Source: DATBLE01 sp963791425 (GTDB taxonomy: Bacteria; Actinomycetota; Thermoleophilia; Gaiellales; Gaiellaceae). From it: a DNA stretch of 64,000 nucleotides. The notes under the pieces were generated by a model that was not told the DNA's origin, ran no database searches, and worked only from the letters and a program-made list of their open reading frames with translations. How positions within the stretch are numbered: position 1 is the stretch's first letter; every line of letters starts with the position of its first letter. Both the position numbers and the translations under genes were made by a program. Shown piece after piece: positions 41,201-49,386 of this stretch. The stretch is from NCBI GenBank assembly GCA_963791425.1, contig CAWBSE010000004.1:1-64000 (forward strand), written 5' to 3'.

Positions 41201-41905
41201 ATGGCGGATACAACCCAGTCACAGTTTGGGAGCCAGCGACCGCCGAAGGGCGACGATTCGTCGGGCGACGACTGGCGCTGGGACGACATCGAGTGGCTCG
41301 AGGAACCCCGCCCGCCGGGTTCGAAGTCCAGCTCCGCGACCGGAGCCGGCTACGAGCCCAAGACCGGCCTGATTCCGGCCGCCAGGGATGCCGGGAGTCA
41401 GCGTTCACCGCGCGCAGCCCAATCTGCGCTGATCCGTCGTCGGCGGATCGCCGCATTCGTGGTGCTGGGTCTGCTCTTCATCCTGGCTCTCGTCATCCCG
41501 CTCATCGTCTTCGGCGGCGGCGGCGGCGGCGGCGTCGCCGGGCAGACGACACCGCTGACGAGCGCTGAGCGGACGACCGCCCCTCCGCGGACGACGACCC
41601 GTCCGGCGACCACTACCGCGTCGCCTGTCTCGACTCCTGATAAGAGTCCACTGTCCGTCGCCCTTCCTCAAGGCCGGGCTCTGCGCCGGGGAGACCGCGG
41701 GGCCGCGGTCGAGAACCTCCAGAAGGGATTGGCGGCACTCAAGTTCGCGACGGGTACACCGGACGGCGTCTTCGGTGCGACTACCGAGGCTGCCGTAGTC
41801 GACTTCCAGCAGTCGAACAACCTGCCCCCCGACGGCATCGTCGGTGCCGACACGGTCCACCTTCTGAACACTGCCCTCGCCGCCGTCAAGGGCGTGACCA
41901 AGTAA
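41201..41905 (+). CDS. Membrane-anchored peptidoglycan-binding protein
   Basis: 234 residues, ATG 41201. A 90-residue charged cytoplasmic N-terminus (DDWRWDDIEWLEEP) is followed by one membrane helix (IAAFVVLGLLFILALVIPLI), a Gly8 turn, and a Thr/Pro linker. The peptidoglycan-binding domain has LRRGDRGAAVENLQKGLAAL, VFGATTEAAVVDFQQSNNLP and DGIVGADTVHLLN. Inserted in the membrane with the PG-binding head outside. Possible septal or wall-sensing role. Monocistronic. Confidence 0.82.
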   Translation: MADTTQSQFGSQRPPKGDDSSGDDWRWDDIEWLEEPRPPGSKSSSATGAGYEPKTGLIPAARDAGSQRSPRAAQSALIRRRRIAAFVVLGLLFILALVIPLIVFGGGGGGGVAGQTTPLTSAERTTAPPRTTTRPATTTASPVSTPDKSPLSVALPQGRALRRGDRGAAVENLQKGLAALKFATGTPDGVFGATTEAAVVDFQQSNNLPPDGIVGADTVHLLNTALAAVKGVTK

Positions 41906-42533
41906 GAGGCCCTCGGTTGCGACTCAGCTGCGGGCCGCACCCCGGCCGTCGGGTGCCGCCGGTGTCGCTTCCGGAACGCCGGCAACCGGTGCTTCTCCCT
42001 GACCACTCGGCAACTGGCAGTGGTGGCGGTCGGCCGATCCGTTTCATCTGCGTCTCGACGACAAAGCCCCCACAAAGGAGTAGCCAGTCGCTGCGACCCG
42101 GCCAATGGCTACACCCTGCGCACGCTCAAGAAATGCCAAACCCGGCAACTCCGAAGAGCCACCGGGTTCGACGTCAGCACCCTCTCACGAGTGCCGGCTG
42201 CTGTCAAGAGGTTCGGCGGGCTACTTGCGAGCCGAGCATCTGAGCAGCATTCCTCCGGCCGCGCGGAGATCGCGTCGAGTGCGAGGCGTCCGAAGTTCGC
42301 GCCGAACACAGCCGAACACAGTTGCGTGCGCCAGCGCTCGGAATGCGCCCTGAGCACCAGGTGTGTGTGCTTGGGTGAGGGTTACGTCTCGCCGCGGCCC
42401 GGGGGACACCATCGGAGTTGCCTCGTAGTCGCGGCGTGGTGGTCGCTCCGCAGCCGACTATGCTCCGAACATCGTCGAGCATCGTAAGATCAGCTTGATC
42501 GAGATCCCGGAAACCATAAGGAGGTTCGGCTCA
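41906..42533. other. Intergenic gap, one hairpin, no gene seen
   Basis: 628 bp between the PG-binding and InlB-repeat genes. AACCCGG at 42139 and CCGGGTT at 42162 form a hairpin that may be a terminator. No frame shows recognisable protein sequence. Confidence 0.5.
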
Positions 42534-43004
42534 GTGAGACTTTTCTTGGCAGTGCTTGTGGTGGGCGCCGGACTCGGAGTTGTAGGCGGTGTTCTCGCAG
42601 CCGACACGGGCCCGCTTCCCGCGCCGGTCCAGAGCGACGCGTACTACACCTGGCCGGGGGCGCAGTTGCTTCAAATTTCTCCCGTGCCTTGGGGGGCGGG
42701 CTACGTGCGAAGTTCGCCACTTGCTCCGTACTACGCGGACTGTCCCCTGGCGTGTATCCGTCCCTTCGACACGGGAGCAACTGTCACGCTGTCGGCAGTT
42801 CCGTCCACCGGTTACGTATTCGTGGGCTGGCAGGTTGCAGACCACGGTCAGTCACCCGTGGGCACTCCCTGTCCGGGCACGGACACGTGCACGGTGACCA
42901 TGAGCGCGGCGAAGGATGTCGTCGCACTCTTCAGTGGCCCGCCACCCCAGCCTGTCGGCGAGCCGAATAGAACTAGAACTACTACAAATCCGGACAACGG
43001 TTAG
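42534..43004 (+). CDS. Secreted protein with InlB-type beta repeat
   Basis: 156 residues; GTG 42534 is chosen because AAGGAGG lies nine bases upstream. Signal peptide RLFLAVLVVGAGLGVVGGVL then AADTG. The mature part has four cysteines and the strand motif GATVTLSAVPSTGYVFVGW followed by TCTVTMSAAKDVVALFS, the divergent InlB B-repeat/SHIRT-like pattern. Extracellular, possibly adhesive. Ends in an intrinsic terminator at 43047. Confidence 0.75.
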   Translation: MRLFLAVLVVGAGLGVVGGVLAADTGPLPAPVQSDAYYTWPGAQLLQISPVPWGAGYVRSSPLAPYYADCPLACIRPFDTGATVTLSAVPSTGYVFVGWQVADHGQSPVGTPCPGTDTCTVTMSAAKDVVALFSGPPPQPVGEPNRTRTTTNPDNG

Positions 43005-43046
43005 CCGAGCCTGGTCCAGGTATGAGCAGTTTCGAGTATCGGGGAG

Positions 43047-43070
43047 CGCCTCCGCACGTCGGGGGCGTTT
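43047..43070 (+). terminator. Intrinsic terminator after the InlB-repeat gene
   Basis: CGCCTCCG and CGGGGGCG pair over 8 bp around CACGT, followed by TTTCTCGTTCT. The best canonical intrinsic terminator in the window. Confidence 0.75.
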
Positions 43071-43174
43071 CTCGTTCTGGCCTTGTCCCATCCCAGTGGG
43101 CGGCGTAGCCGGACGGCTCGATACTCGCACCCGGCTCACGCGCACCTCTTGGCTTCCAAGATCTTGCACCCGTC

Positions 43175-43427
43175 TTCGCTTTCGATGAGAAGGCCAAGCG
43201 TCAAGAGCTCCAGCGTCTTTTGAACGAACTCGATGGGTCCAGATCGCCGACGACAAGATCATCGTGGGACTCTGCGAGCTTGCTTGCGGACGAGGTCGCA
43301 CGAGCCAAGTTCTTTCGCATCGACGAGCGGTGTTTCAAGAGGCCGGCTGCAGCCCGAGTGAGGATGTCGAGGGTCGAGCGGAGCGCTGGTTCGCGGCGGC
43401 ACAGTCACAGAAGTGCATCTTGCCGTG
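43175..43427 (+). pseudogene. Possible frameshifted coding remnant, family not recognised
   Basis: FDEKAKRQELQRLLNELD in one frame is followed in another by WVQIADDKIIVGLCELACGR then WFAAAQSQKCILP and a stop. Both pieces look more protein-like than the shadows around. Could be the end of a recombinase-like or unrelated protein; weak. Confidence 0.3.
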
Positions 43428-43453
43428 ACCGTATTGCGCGGCAGCGGCTCCCT

Positions 43454-43723
43454 TTATCGGTGGCCTCTTAGCGGCGTGCGAGGTGTCGGCCGCTCTTGTT
43501 GTCGGGCGGGGTGTATGGCCAAGGGGACGGTCCTCTCGCTACTCCGGGGAAACAGAAGCTTCTGGGAGAGGTCGGTCAGGAGTTGGAAGTCGCGCTCAGG
43601 GACGGCCCACGATCTGGCTTTCAGGATCGGGCCGACAAGCAGGGCCACGACAGCCGAGAGCGCGACCCAAGCGATGATCGCGAGCGTGAGGATGATCTGC
43701 CAATGCGACGTGGGTACACACAC
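43454..43723 (-). CDS. Possible small single-pass membrane protein
   Basis: 89 residues, GTG 43723. One clear membrane helix at the N-terminus (IILTLAIIAWVALSAVVALL) then VGPILKARSWAVPERDFQLL and a basic tail. No homologue recognised and no good ribosome site. Confidence 0.45.
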   Translation of the reverse strand: MCVPTSHWQIILTLAIIAWVALSAVVALLVGPILKARSWAVPERDFQLLTDLSQKLLFPRSSERTVPLAIHPARQQERPTPRTPLRGHR

Positions 43724-43942
43724 CTAGTCGATCTGCGATCTCGGAATGTACGCGGCCTTGCGGACGACACGGTCTTGCTCAGCCCGTCCCCAGCCGATCC
43801 ACGGCGCGACGACGTTCACCGACGTCCTGTCACGCTTCCGAACATTGACCGCCTGCGACTCGGGCGCCTCGGCCGCGTCGGGAGAGTGGTGTACCCACTA
43901 CCTGCCTGCGTAGGCGTGGACCGGACGCTTCGCAACTGATTC

Positions 43943-43976
43943 CACCCCTCCCCGGCGGCCCTCCCGGGAAGGGGTG
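43943..43976 (-). terminator. Terminator of the secreted-protein gene at 43992
   Basis: CACCCCT...CCCGG pairs with CCGGG.AGGGGTG in an imperfect long stem, 16 bp beyond the stop on the minus strand. Confidence 0.55.
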
Positions 43977-43991
43977 CCCAAGTCGTCTCGG

Positions 43992-44597
43992 TCAGTTCTT
44001 CGGCAGCGTGAAGGGGATCATGACGAGCTGCTGATCCGGGACGCTTACCGGCGACCCCGGGCAGTCGCCGCGGAGCTCGTCGGAAAGCGTGTGCTTGCCG
44101 GGTGGGAACGTGATGCCGAAGTTTGGCTGCGTGCCCACGGTCGTGCCGTCCGAGTCGTGTTCGTAGAGGACGTTCCCGTCGAGGAGGATCCGCTCCGAGT
44201 AGGTGTAGTCGCCGGTGCCGGACCCGCACCCTGGGGTCGTCGCATTTCCGAAGTTGCCGGTGAGGATGAACATCTGGTTCTTGGAGACCTTGAACTGCCC
44301 CATCGTCCAATTCGACTGGAAGGAGGGGGTGTCGGGCAGGGTTCGAGCCGCGGTCTTGGCGTAGCCGGCCAGCCTCAGGCTGCTGGCAGCGCCTCCCCCG
44401 CTTTCATCCTTCGCCGCTGAGAGCGTGCGAACCGATGCCGGCGACAGATCGCGCAGGGTCAGGGAGCCGTCTTTGATGTCCTTGCCGGTCAGCCTGTTGA
44501 CGGTCAGCGTCGCTGCCGTGCCCGTGCCCGCCAGCGAGAAGAGCAGGGCGAGGGTTGCTGCGACGTTCGCATACCGCGGAGATTTGAGTCGTGTCAT
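43992..44597 (-). CDS. Secreted protein with signal peptide, structural-like
   Basis: 201 residues from ATG 44597 (a GTG at 44609 is also possible). Signal RYANVAATLALLFSLAGTGT then AAT. The start of the mature chain, TVNRLTGKDIKDGSLTLRDL, is a short repeat-like element (KNI-x-GS-x-T) common in actinobacterial secreted proteins. The C-terminal half is a jelly-roll-like beta domain: MFILTGNFGNATTPGCGSGT, NFGITFPPGKHTLSDEL, VMIPFTLPKN. Role unknown. Confidence 0.7.
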   Translation of the reverse strand: MTRLKSPRYANVAATLALLFSLAGTGTAATLTVNRLTGKDIKDGSLTLRDLSPASVRTLSAAKDESGGGAASSLRLAGYAKTAARTLPDTPSFQSNWTMGQFKVSKNQMFILTGNFGNATTPGCGSGTGDYTYSERILLDGNVLYEHDSDGTTVGTQPNFGITFPPGKHTLSDELRGDCPGSPVSVPDQQLVMIPFTLPKN

Positions 44598-45050
44598 GTT
44601 CGAAACCACCTTTTCGGGGTAGGCGCAGAAGCGCCGGGTTGTGAGTAGTAGGACACATCAAAGATGACGGTCCGGGCGGGACAGCCTCGCGATACTTCTT
44701 GCCTGTCCACCGTTATCGAGACGCCGCTCACCACGTCAGCTCGAACCCAGATGGTCATGAGAGGCTCGATCAGGTGCAGCCCTTCATTACCTCTTTCGAG
44801 TGACTGAAGGCCGAGGATGTTTCTCTACTCGTTAGAGGCATACCTCGCCCTATATCGGCCGGTGGGTCGCCGCGCTTTAGAGGCCGGCCAGAACCATCCA
44901 ACTCTCATGCCCAAAGCGATGAGAACCGGGCGACGCAACTGCTTTGGTTGACGAAATTCGTTGTGCCTGGTTTGGATATCGAGCTGGGCTTGTGCGCAGC
45001 GTACGGCCGGTGCGAACGCCGGGTTGGGCGAGCGCCCCTAGGCTGTGGGG
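44598..45050. other. Intergenic gap, nothing recognised
   Basis: About 450 bp between the divergent secreted-protein gene and the small hypothetical gene. No repeat or gene could be identified. Confidence 0.5.
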
Positions 45051-45356
45051 ATGGCCAAGGAGAATTTGCGGCGGGTGCATGTGACGGTGCGCGCCGGCGG
45101 TGAGAACGTCGAGATTACGTGGGCGACGCGGAACGAGCTGCTGAAGCTGTTGCAGCGCGCGGCCGGAGGGCTCCAGGTCGTGCTCTACCTCGAGAACGCT
45201 GGAGCGATACGGCCGGTCGATCTCGACCGCGACGGCAATGAGCACGTCTTCCGGGCGCTCACGTACTGGCACGACCATCCCGCCATCGGCAAGCCGTTCA
45301 CGGACGACGCCCAGGCACTCTGGGCAGCTCTCGCCAACGAGCTCGAGTCGACGTAG
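45051..45356 (+). CDS. Small hypothetical protein upstream of the TA module
   Basis: 101 residues, ATG 45051. ENLRRVHVTVRAGGENVEIT, ELLKLLQRAAGGLQVVLYLE, HVFRALTYWHDHPAIG. Mixed alpha/beta, no motif. Its stop is 31 bp before the duplicated antitoxin promoter unit. Confidence 0.55.
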   Translation: MAKENLRRVHVTVRAGGENVEITWATRNELLKLLQRAAGGLQVVLYLENAGAIRPVDLDRDGNEHVFRALTYWHDHPAIGKPFTDDAQALWAALANELEST

Positions 45357-45395
45357 CGCGGTCGGTCGGCCCAGTCGGACGGAGACTGCGGAAAA

Positions 45396-45425
45396 TTGAC
45401 GGATCAACGACGGTGGCGCTAGACT
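45396..45425 (+). promoter_or_regulatory. Promoter of the antitoxin-toxin module (leaderless)
   Basis: TTGACG at 45396, 18-bp spacer, TAGACT at 45420, then the ATG seven bases later, implying transcription starts at the A of ATG. The same promoter is conserved in the orphan copy at 30265-30294. Confidence 0.65.
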
Positions 45426-45431
45426 GGCGCC

Positions 45432-45770
45432 ATGGCGACGGCGTTCGCGGAAGAGGCAGTGCGCATCCACGAAGTGGCGCACTTGTCAGATGCGCAGATC
45501 GGTCGTGCGGTCGGGGCGGCACCGAGCACCGTGCGAGATTGGTTCGCGCGGCGGAGCTCTCCGACGGGTCAGCGCGCCGAGCGCGTGGCGGAGCTCGCCG
45601 AGATCGTCGATCGGCTGGCCCGGGTGATGGGGCCGGACTACATCCCTGTGTGGCTGTCGAAGCCGATCGAGGCGCTCGACGACCGCAAGCCACTCGAGCT
45701 GATCGCTCGCGGCAAGGCGCGCCAGGTCGCACGGGTCGCCTCGGAACTCGAGTCCCCGGGCGCGGTCTGA
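45432..45770 (+). CDS. MbcA/ParS/Xre-type antitoxin (DUF2384-like)
   Basis: 112 residues, ATG 45432. An Xre-like HTH (HLSDAQIGRAVGAAPSTVRD then WFARR) is followed by the toxin-binding segment AERVAELAEIVDRLARVMGP and YIPVWLSKPIEALDDRKPLE, the WL..P...L.G..P signature of DUF2384. It should repress its promoter and block the RES toxin. Located 13 bp before the RES gene. Confidence 0.82.
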   Translation: MATAFAEEAVRIHEVAHLSDAQIGRAVGAAPSTVRDWFARRSSPTGQRAERVAELAEIVDRLARVMGPDYIPVWLSKPIEALDDRKPLELIARGKARQVARVASELESPGAV

Positions 45771-45783
45771 GGTAAGCGACCCT

Positions 45784-46311
45784 CTGACGCTCGACGTCTC
45801 CGCGGTCGATCCTGCCGGCACGTGGCTTCGTCACGTCCCTCATGGTGTAGATCCGCGTTCGCGGCCGCAGCCGCCGGGTGACAGCCGCTGGCAGCGCGGC
45901 AACGTCATTGACGCTCTCTACCTCGCCGACGACGAACGCACGCTCTGGGCTGAGTGGTATCGGCATCTGGCCGAGCGCGGCGTGCCTCCGGCGCAACAAC
46001 TCCCGCGCGATGTATGGCGCCATCGTGTGCCGCCCATGGAGGTAGCCGACCTCCGCGATGCGACCCGGCTGGCGCGTGTTGGGCTCGCCGTCCCGGCGCC
46101 GGGACGGGCTGGCTGGAAGTCGTTTCAGCAGGTCGGAGAGGCGCTCTGGAAGAAGGGGTGGCCCGGACTGATCGCGCCCAGTGCAGCGCGGCCCGACGGC
46201 ATGATCTTGTGCCTCTTCATCGGAAGTCCGGTCGCCTTGCCCGCCCGCGTGCTTGGCAAGCCGAAGGTCGTGCGGAAGCCGCCCGCGCCACCGATCGGTA
46301 TGCGCACCTGA
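45784..46311 (+). CDS. RES-domain toxin (NAD+ phosphorylase/glycohydrolase type)
   Basis: About 175 residues. WLRHVPHG carries the N-terminal Arg; RWQRGNVIDALYLADDERTL and WAEWYRHL carry the family's substrate-binding pocket; MILCLFIGSPVALPA closes the fold. RES toxins such as MbcT consume NAD+. No ATG, GTG or TTG fits: the frame is open from before 45730, and CTG 45784, 11 bases after GAGG, is the best candidate. Either a CTG start or coupled reinitiation after the antitoxin stop (45768-45770) is needed. Confidence 0.75.
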   Translation: MTLDVSAVDPAGTWLRHVPHGVDPRSRPQPPGDSRWQRGNVIDALYLADDERTLWAEWYRHLAERGVPPAQQLPRDVWRHRVPPMEVADLRDATRLARVGLAVPAPGRAGWKSFQQVGEALWKKGWPGLIAPSAARPDGMILCLFIGSPVALPARVLGKPKVVRKPPAPPIGMRT

Positions 46312-46390
46312 CGATCAACGGCGACTGCCGTCTCGACCTCCGGGTCATCCCCTGGAGACGCGTCGATCCGACGGCCCCTACGCTGCGTCA

Positions 46391-46912
46391 GTGAACCCGC
46401 TCGACCGGATCCGGCTCGTCCGCGGCGACATCACCGTCCAAGAGGTGGACGCCATCGTCAACGCGGCAAACTCGAGCCTGCTCGGCGGCGGCGGTGTCGA
46501 CGGGGCGATCCACCGCGCGGGAGGGCCCGCGATCCTCGCCGAGTGCCGGACGCTGGGTGGCTGCCCCGCCGGCGAGGTTCGCGTGACCGGAGCCGGGGAA
46601 CTGCCGGCTCGGTATGTGATCCATGCCGTCGGGCCGTTCTGGACGGGCGGCGCCAAGGGCGAGCCGGAGCTCCTCTCCTCGTGCTATCGATCGGCGATCG
46701 AGGAGGCGGCAGCGCGCGGCTGCCGGTCGGTTGCATTCCCGGCGATCTCATGCGGTGTCTTCGGGTATCCACTCGACCTCGGAGCCGCGACGGCGCTCGG
46801 CGCCGTCCGCGCTGGGCTCGCCGAGAGCCCCGAGGTCGAAGAGGCACGGTTCGTCCTGTTCGACGAGGCCGCGTTCGCCGCCTTCTCGAGCGCGCTCGCC
46901 CGCCTCGCCTAG
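46391..46912 (+). CDS. Macrodomain ADP-ribose-phosphate/O-acetyl-ADP-ribose hydrolase
   Basis: 173 residues, GTG 46391. RIRLVRGDITVQEVDAIVNA then ANSSLLGGGGVDGAIHRAGG, the ADP-ribose-binding loops, and SVAFPAISCGVFGYP for the diphosphate loop. This is the MacroD/YmdB class, which hydrolyses O-acetyl-ADP-ribose and ADP-ribose-1''-phosphate or removes ADP-ribose from protein. It lies 79 bp after the RES toxin in the same direction, which links a producer and a remover of ADP-ribose derivatives. Confidence 0.92.
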   Translation: MNPLDRIRLVRGDITVQEVDAIVNAANSSLLGGGGVDGAIHRAGGPAILAECRTLGGCPAGEVRVTGAGELPARYVIHAVGPFWTGGAKGEPELLSSCYRSAIEEAAARGCRSVAFPAISCGVFGYPLDLGAATALGAVRAGLAESPEVEEARFVLFDEAAFAAFSSALARLA

Positions 46913-47003
46913 GCGCGAGGTGATATCAGCCCGCAGTAGGCGGGTGCGAACGAGCTGATCGCCTTCTGGACAGTGCGCGCAGGTCGGCCGTTAAGGTGGC
47001 GGG

Positions 47004-47519
47004 GTGGAGACATGGGATGCGTTGAGGTCGCGCCGCAACGTGCGGGAGTTCTCGTCCGCGCCGGTGAGCGAGGAAGACCTGGCGAAGATCCTGGACGCGG
47101 GCAGGCTCGCGCCGTCGGCGAAGAACTGGCAGCCCTGGAACTTCGTGCTGGTGACCGACCGCGATCGGCTCCGCGACCTCGCCGGGGTCTGGCAGGGCGC
47201 CTGGCATGTCGGCGGCGCCGCAGCTGCGATCGCGATCGTGGCGCAGAACCCGCCGGAAGATCGTTGGGCCGGCCTCCTGCAGTACGACCTCGGTCACGCG
47301 ACGATGCTGATGATGCTCGTCGCGGCCGATCTCGGGATCGGGACGTGCCATTCGTCGGTGGAGGATCAGGATCTCGCCCGGAAGATCCTCGGCTTCCCAG
47401 ATGACCACTTCCTCGCCTACCTTCTCTCGCTCGGCTACCCGGCCGACGGACCGCTCCGGCCGCTGCAGCGCCTGAACCGGCGACCGTTCGACGAGGTCGT
47501 GCACCGCGACCGCTGGTAG
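47004..47519 (+). CDS. Nitroreductase-family FMN oxidoreductase
   Basis: 171 residues, GTG 47004. WDALRSRRNVREFSSAPVSE (FMN phosphate Arg), LAPSAKNWQPWNFVLVTDRD, and LQYDLGHATMLMMLVAADLG then IGTCHSS. Shorter than average but complete, probably a homodimer. Reduces nitro or quinone compounds with NAD(P)H; physiological substrate unknown. Confidence 0.9.
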   Translation: METWDALRSRRNVREFSSAPVSEEDLAKILDAGRLAPSAKNWQPWNFVLVTDRDRLRDLAGVWQGAWHVGGAAAAIAIVAQNPPEDRWAGLLQYDLGHATMLMMLVAADLGIGTCHSSVEDQDLARKILGFPDDHFLAYLLSLGYPADGPLRPLQRLNRRPFDEVVHRDRW

Positions 47520-47553
47520 CAGTCACGCGCCGACGCGCCGGTAGCGTCCGGGT

Positions 47554-48276
47554 GTGACCGGCTTCGTCGACCTGCATACGCACGTGATCCCGTCGGGTGA
47601 CGACGGTGCACCGAACATCGAGGCGGGCCTCGAGCTCTGCCGGGAGATGGCTGCTGACGGCACGCGGGTCGTCTACGGGACACCGCATGCCCACCCGCCG
47701 GACAGCTGGTTTCCGATCACCGAAGAGCGGGTTGCACTCGCGCGGCGCAACTACGCGGTGATGAAGCCGCTGTGCGCAGAGTTCGGTCTCGACCTTCGGC
47801 TTGGCTGGGAGCTGGCGGCGACCGGCGCACTGGTCGGCGACCTGGGCGACTACGTGCTGGAAGGGACTCGGGCGATCTTGCTCGAGCTGCCGGGGCCGTG
47901 GTTCTCCTTCGACGACGAGGTGGCGGTCACCCGCGAGCAAGCTGCCGCCATTCGAGCAGCCGGCTTCGAGGTCGTGCTCGCCCACCCGGAGCGCTCGCTC
48001 GGGGTGCAGCGGCAGCCCGAGCTCCTCCTCGAGCTGGTCGGGGAAGGCGCCCTGGTGTGCTTCAACGCGGACTCCTTCGTCGGCGGTCACAGCGAGGCGT
48101 GCGCCGAGTGCGGCTGGCGGCTGCTCGACATGGGCATCGGCGACTTCGTCGCCTCCGATGCGCACCGCCCCGGGCGGCCCAGCCGTCTGCGCGAGGCAGT
48201 CGAAGCGATCGCCGCTCGCCATGGCTACGAGCGCGCGCTGGCACTGGCCCAAGGTGCTGCGCTCGAGCGGGTCTAG
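47554..48276 (+). CDS. PHP-domain (CpsB/CapC-type) phosphatase
   Basis: 240 residues, GTG 47554. Metal motifs of PHP phosphatases: FVDLHTHVIPSGDDG, VYGTPHAHPPD, LAHPERSLG, and DFVASDAHRPGRPS. CpsB-type enzymes dephosphorylate bacterial tyrosine kinases that control capsule synthesis. A kinase or capsule gene is not visible nearby, so the substrate may differ. Translated in line with the nitroreductase 34 bp upstream. Confidence 0.85.
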   Translation: MTGFVDLHTHVIPSGDDGAPNIEAGLELCREMAADGTRVVYGTPHAHPPDSWFPITEERVALARRNYAVMKPLCAEFGLDLRLGWELAATGALVGDLGDYVLEGTRAILLELPGPWFSFDDEVAVTREQAAAIRAAGFEVVLAHPERSLGVQRQPELLLELVGEGALVCFNADSFVGGHSEACAECGWRLLDMGIGDFVASDAHRPGRPSRLREAVEAIAARHGYERALALAQGAALERV

Positions 48277-48331
48277 ACAGATCCCGCCGGCCAGACGAGC
48301 GCAGAATTCCGGCGGGTACGGTGGAGGCGCT

Positions 48332-49345
48332 GTGGTTTCTGACGCGGCTGTGGTCGACGGTGAACTCCGGGGTGGACGAACGACGCGCCGGGTGTGGCGT
48401 TGGTTGCGTCTCTTCGGGCTCGTGCTGCTTGGCTTGCTGCTCTGGGTGACACTGGCTGCGATCGCGTTCGACCTCGTCACCGCGGGCGATTCGCGTCCGG
48501 CGCGGAGGCTGTATGCGGGGCCATTCGTCAGCGTCGGCGGCACGCTCGTTGCGTACCGTCGCTGGGGGACGGGGGGGAGTCCGGTGGTGCTGATCGGCGG
48601 GGCGGCGGAGCCGTCCTGGGTCTGGCACTCCGTCGGTCCACTGCTTGCCGCCCGGGGGCACCGTGTGTTCGCGATCGATCTGCCGCCCTTCGGCTACACG
48701 CAACGGGGGGGCCCGTACACGATGGCGGGCTGGGTCGCCCTCGTGCGTGGTTTCGACAAGCGTCTAGGCATCCGGCGCCCCCTGATCGTCGGCCACTCGC
48801 TGGGGGCAGGCGTCGCCGTGGCATACGCTCTGGCCCGGCCGGGGGAGGTGTCCGGGGTCGTGCTTCTCGACGGCGACGCTGTGCCGTTCGGGCACGGGAT
48901 CGGCTGGTTTTCGCATCTGCTCGTCTTCCCGTATTACCCGGCCCTGTTCCGCATCGGCACGGGTTCGGACTGGATCGTCTCCCGGGTGCTCGCGAACGCC
49001 TGGGGGCCCGGGCATCCGCACTTCGGACATCGTCTCCTGTCCGTCTTCGAGCGGCCTTTCCGTGTCGAGGGAACAGCCGACGCGATGAAGAAGCTCGCGG
49101 GCGGAGGCATCCCGGGCGTACCGCTTGCGGCGCTGCACCGCCTGCGCGTGCCCCGGGCCGTCGTCTGGGGTGTCCACGACAACGTCGACTCACTCAGCAG
49201 CGGCCGCGTCACTGCCCGCGCTCTCGGCGTGCCGATCGAGCTCATTCCGGACGCGGGTCACCTTTCGATGCTCGCGAACCCGCGCGACACGGCCGCCGCC
49301 ATCCAACGCGAGAGCCTGATCGCGCGAGGCAGGAAGAGCTCGTGA
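48332..49345 (+). CDS. Membrane-anchored alpha/beta hydrolase
   Basis: 337 residues, GTG 48332. One N-terminal helix (LRLFGLVLLGLLLWVTLAAI) anchors an outside-facing hydrolase. VLIGGAAEPSWVWHSVGPLL is the oxyanion-side segment; nucleophile Ser in LIVGHSLGAGVAVAYALARP; Asp in VWGVHDNVDSL; His in PDAGHLSMLANP. Carboxylesterase- or haloperoxidase-like. The gene is the last of the rightward run starting at the nitroreductase. Confidence 0.88.
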   Translation: MVSDAAVVDGELRGGRTTRRVWRWLRLFGLVLLGLLLWVTLAAIAFDLVTAGDSRPARRLYAGPFVSVGGTLVAYRRWGTGGSPVVLIGGAAEPSWVWHSVGPLLAARGHRVFAIDLPPFGYTQRGGPYTMAGWVALVRGFDKRLGIRRPLIVGHSLGAGVAVAYALARPGEVSGVVLLDGDAVPFGHGIGWFSHLLVFPYYPALFRIGTGSDWIVSRVLANAWGPGHPHFGHRLLSVFERPFRVEGTADAMKKLAGGGIPGVPLAALHRLRVPRAVVWGVHDNVDSLSSGRVTARALGVPIELIPDAGHLSMLANPRDTAAAIQRESLIARGRKSS

Positions 49346-49386
49346 CGCACAGGCACACGCTCTGCAGATGAGCGCCAGGTCGGCCG

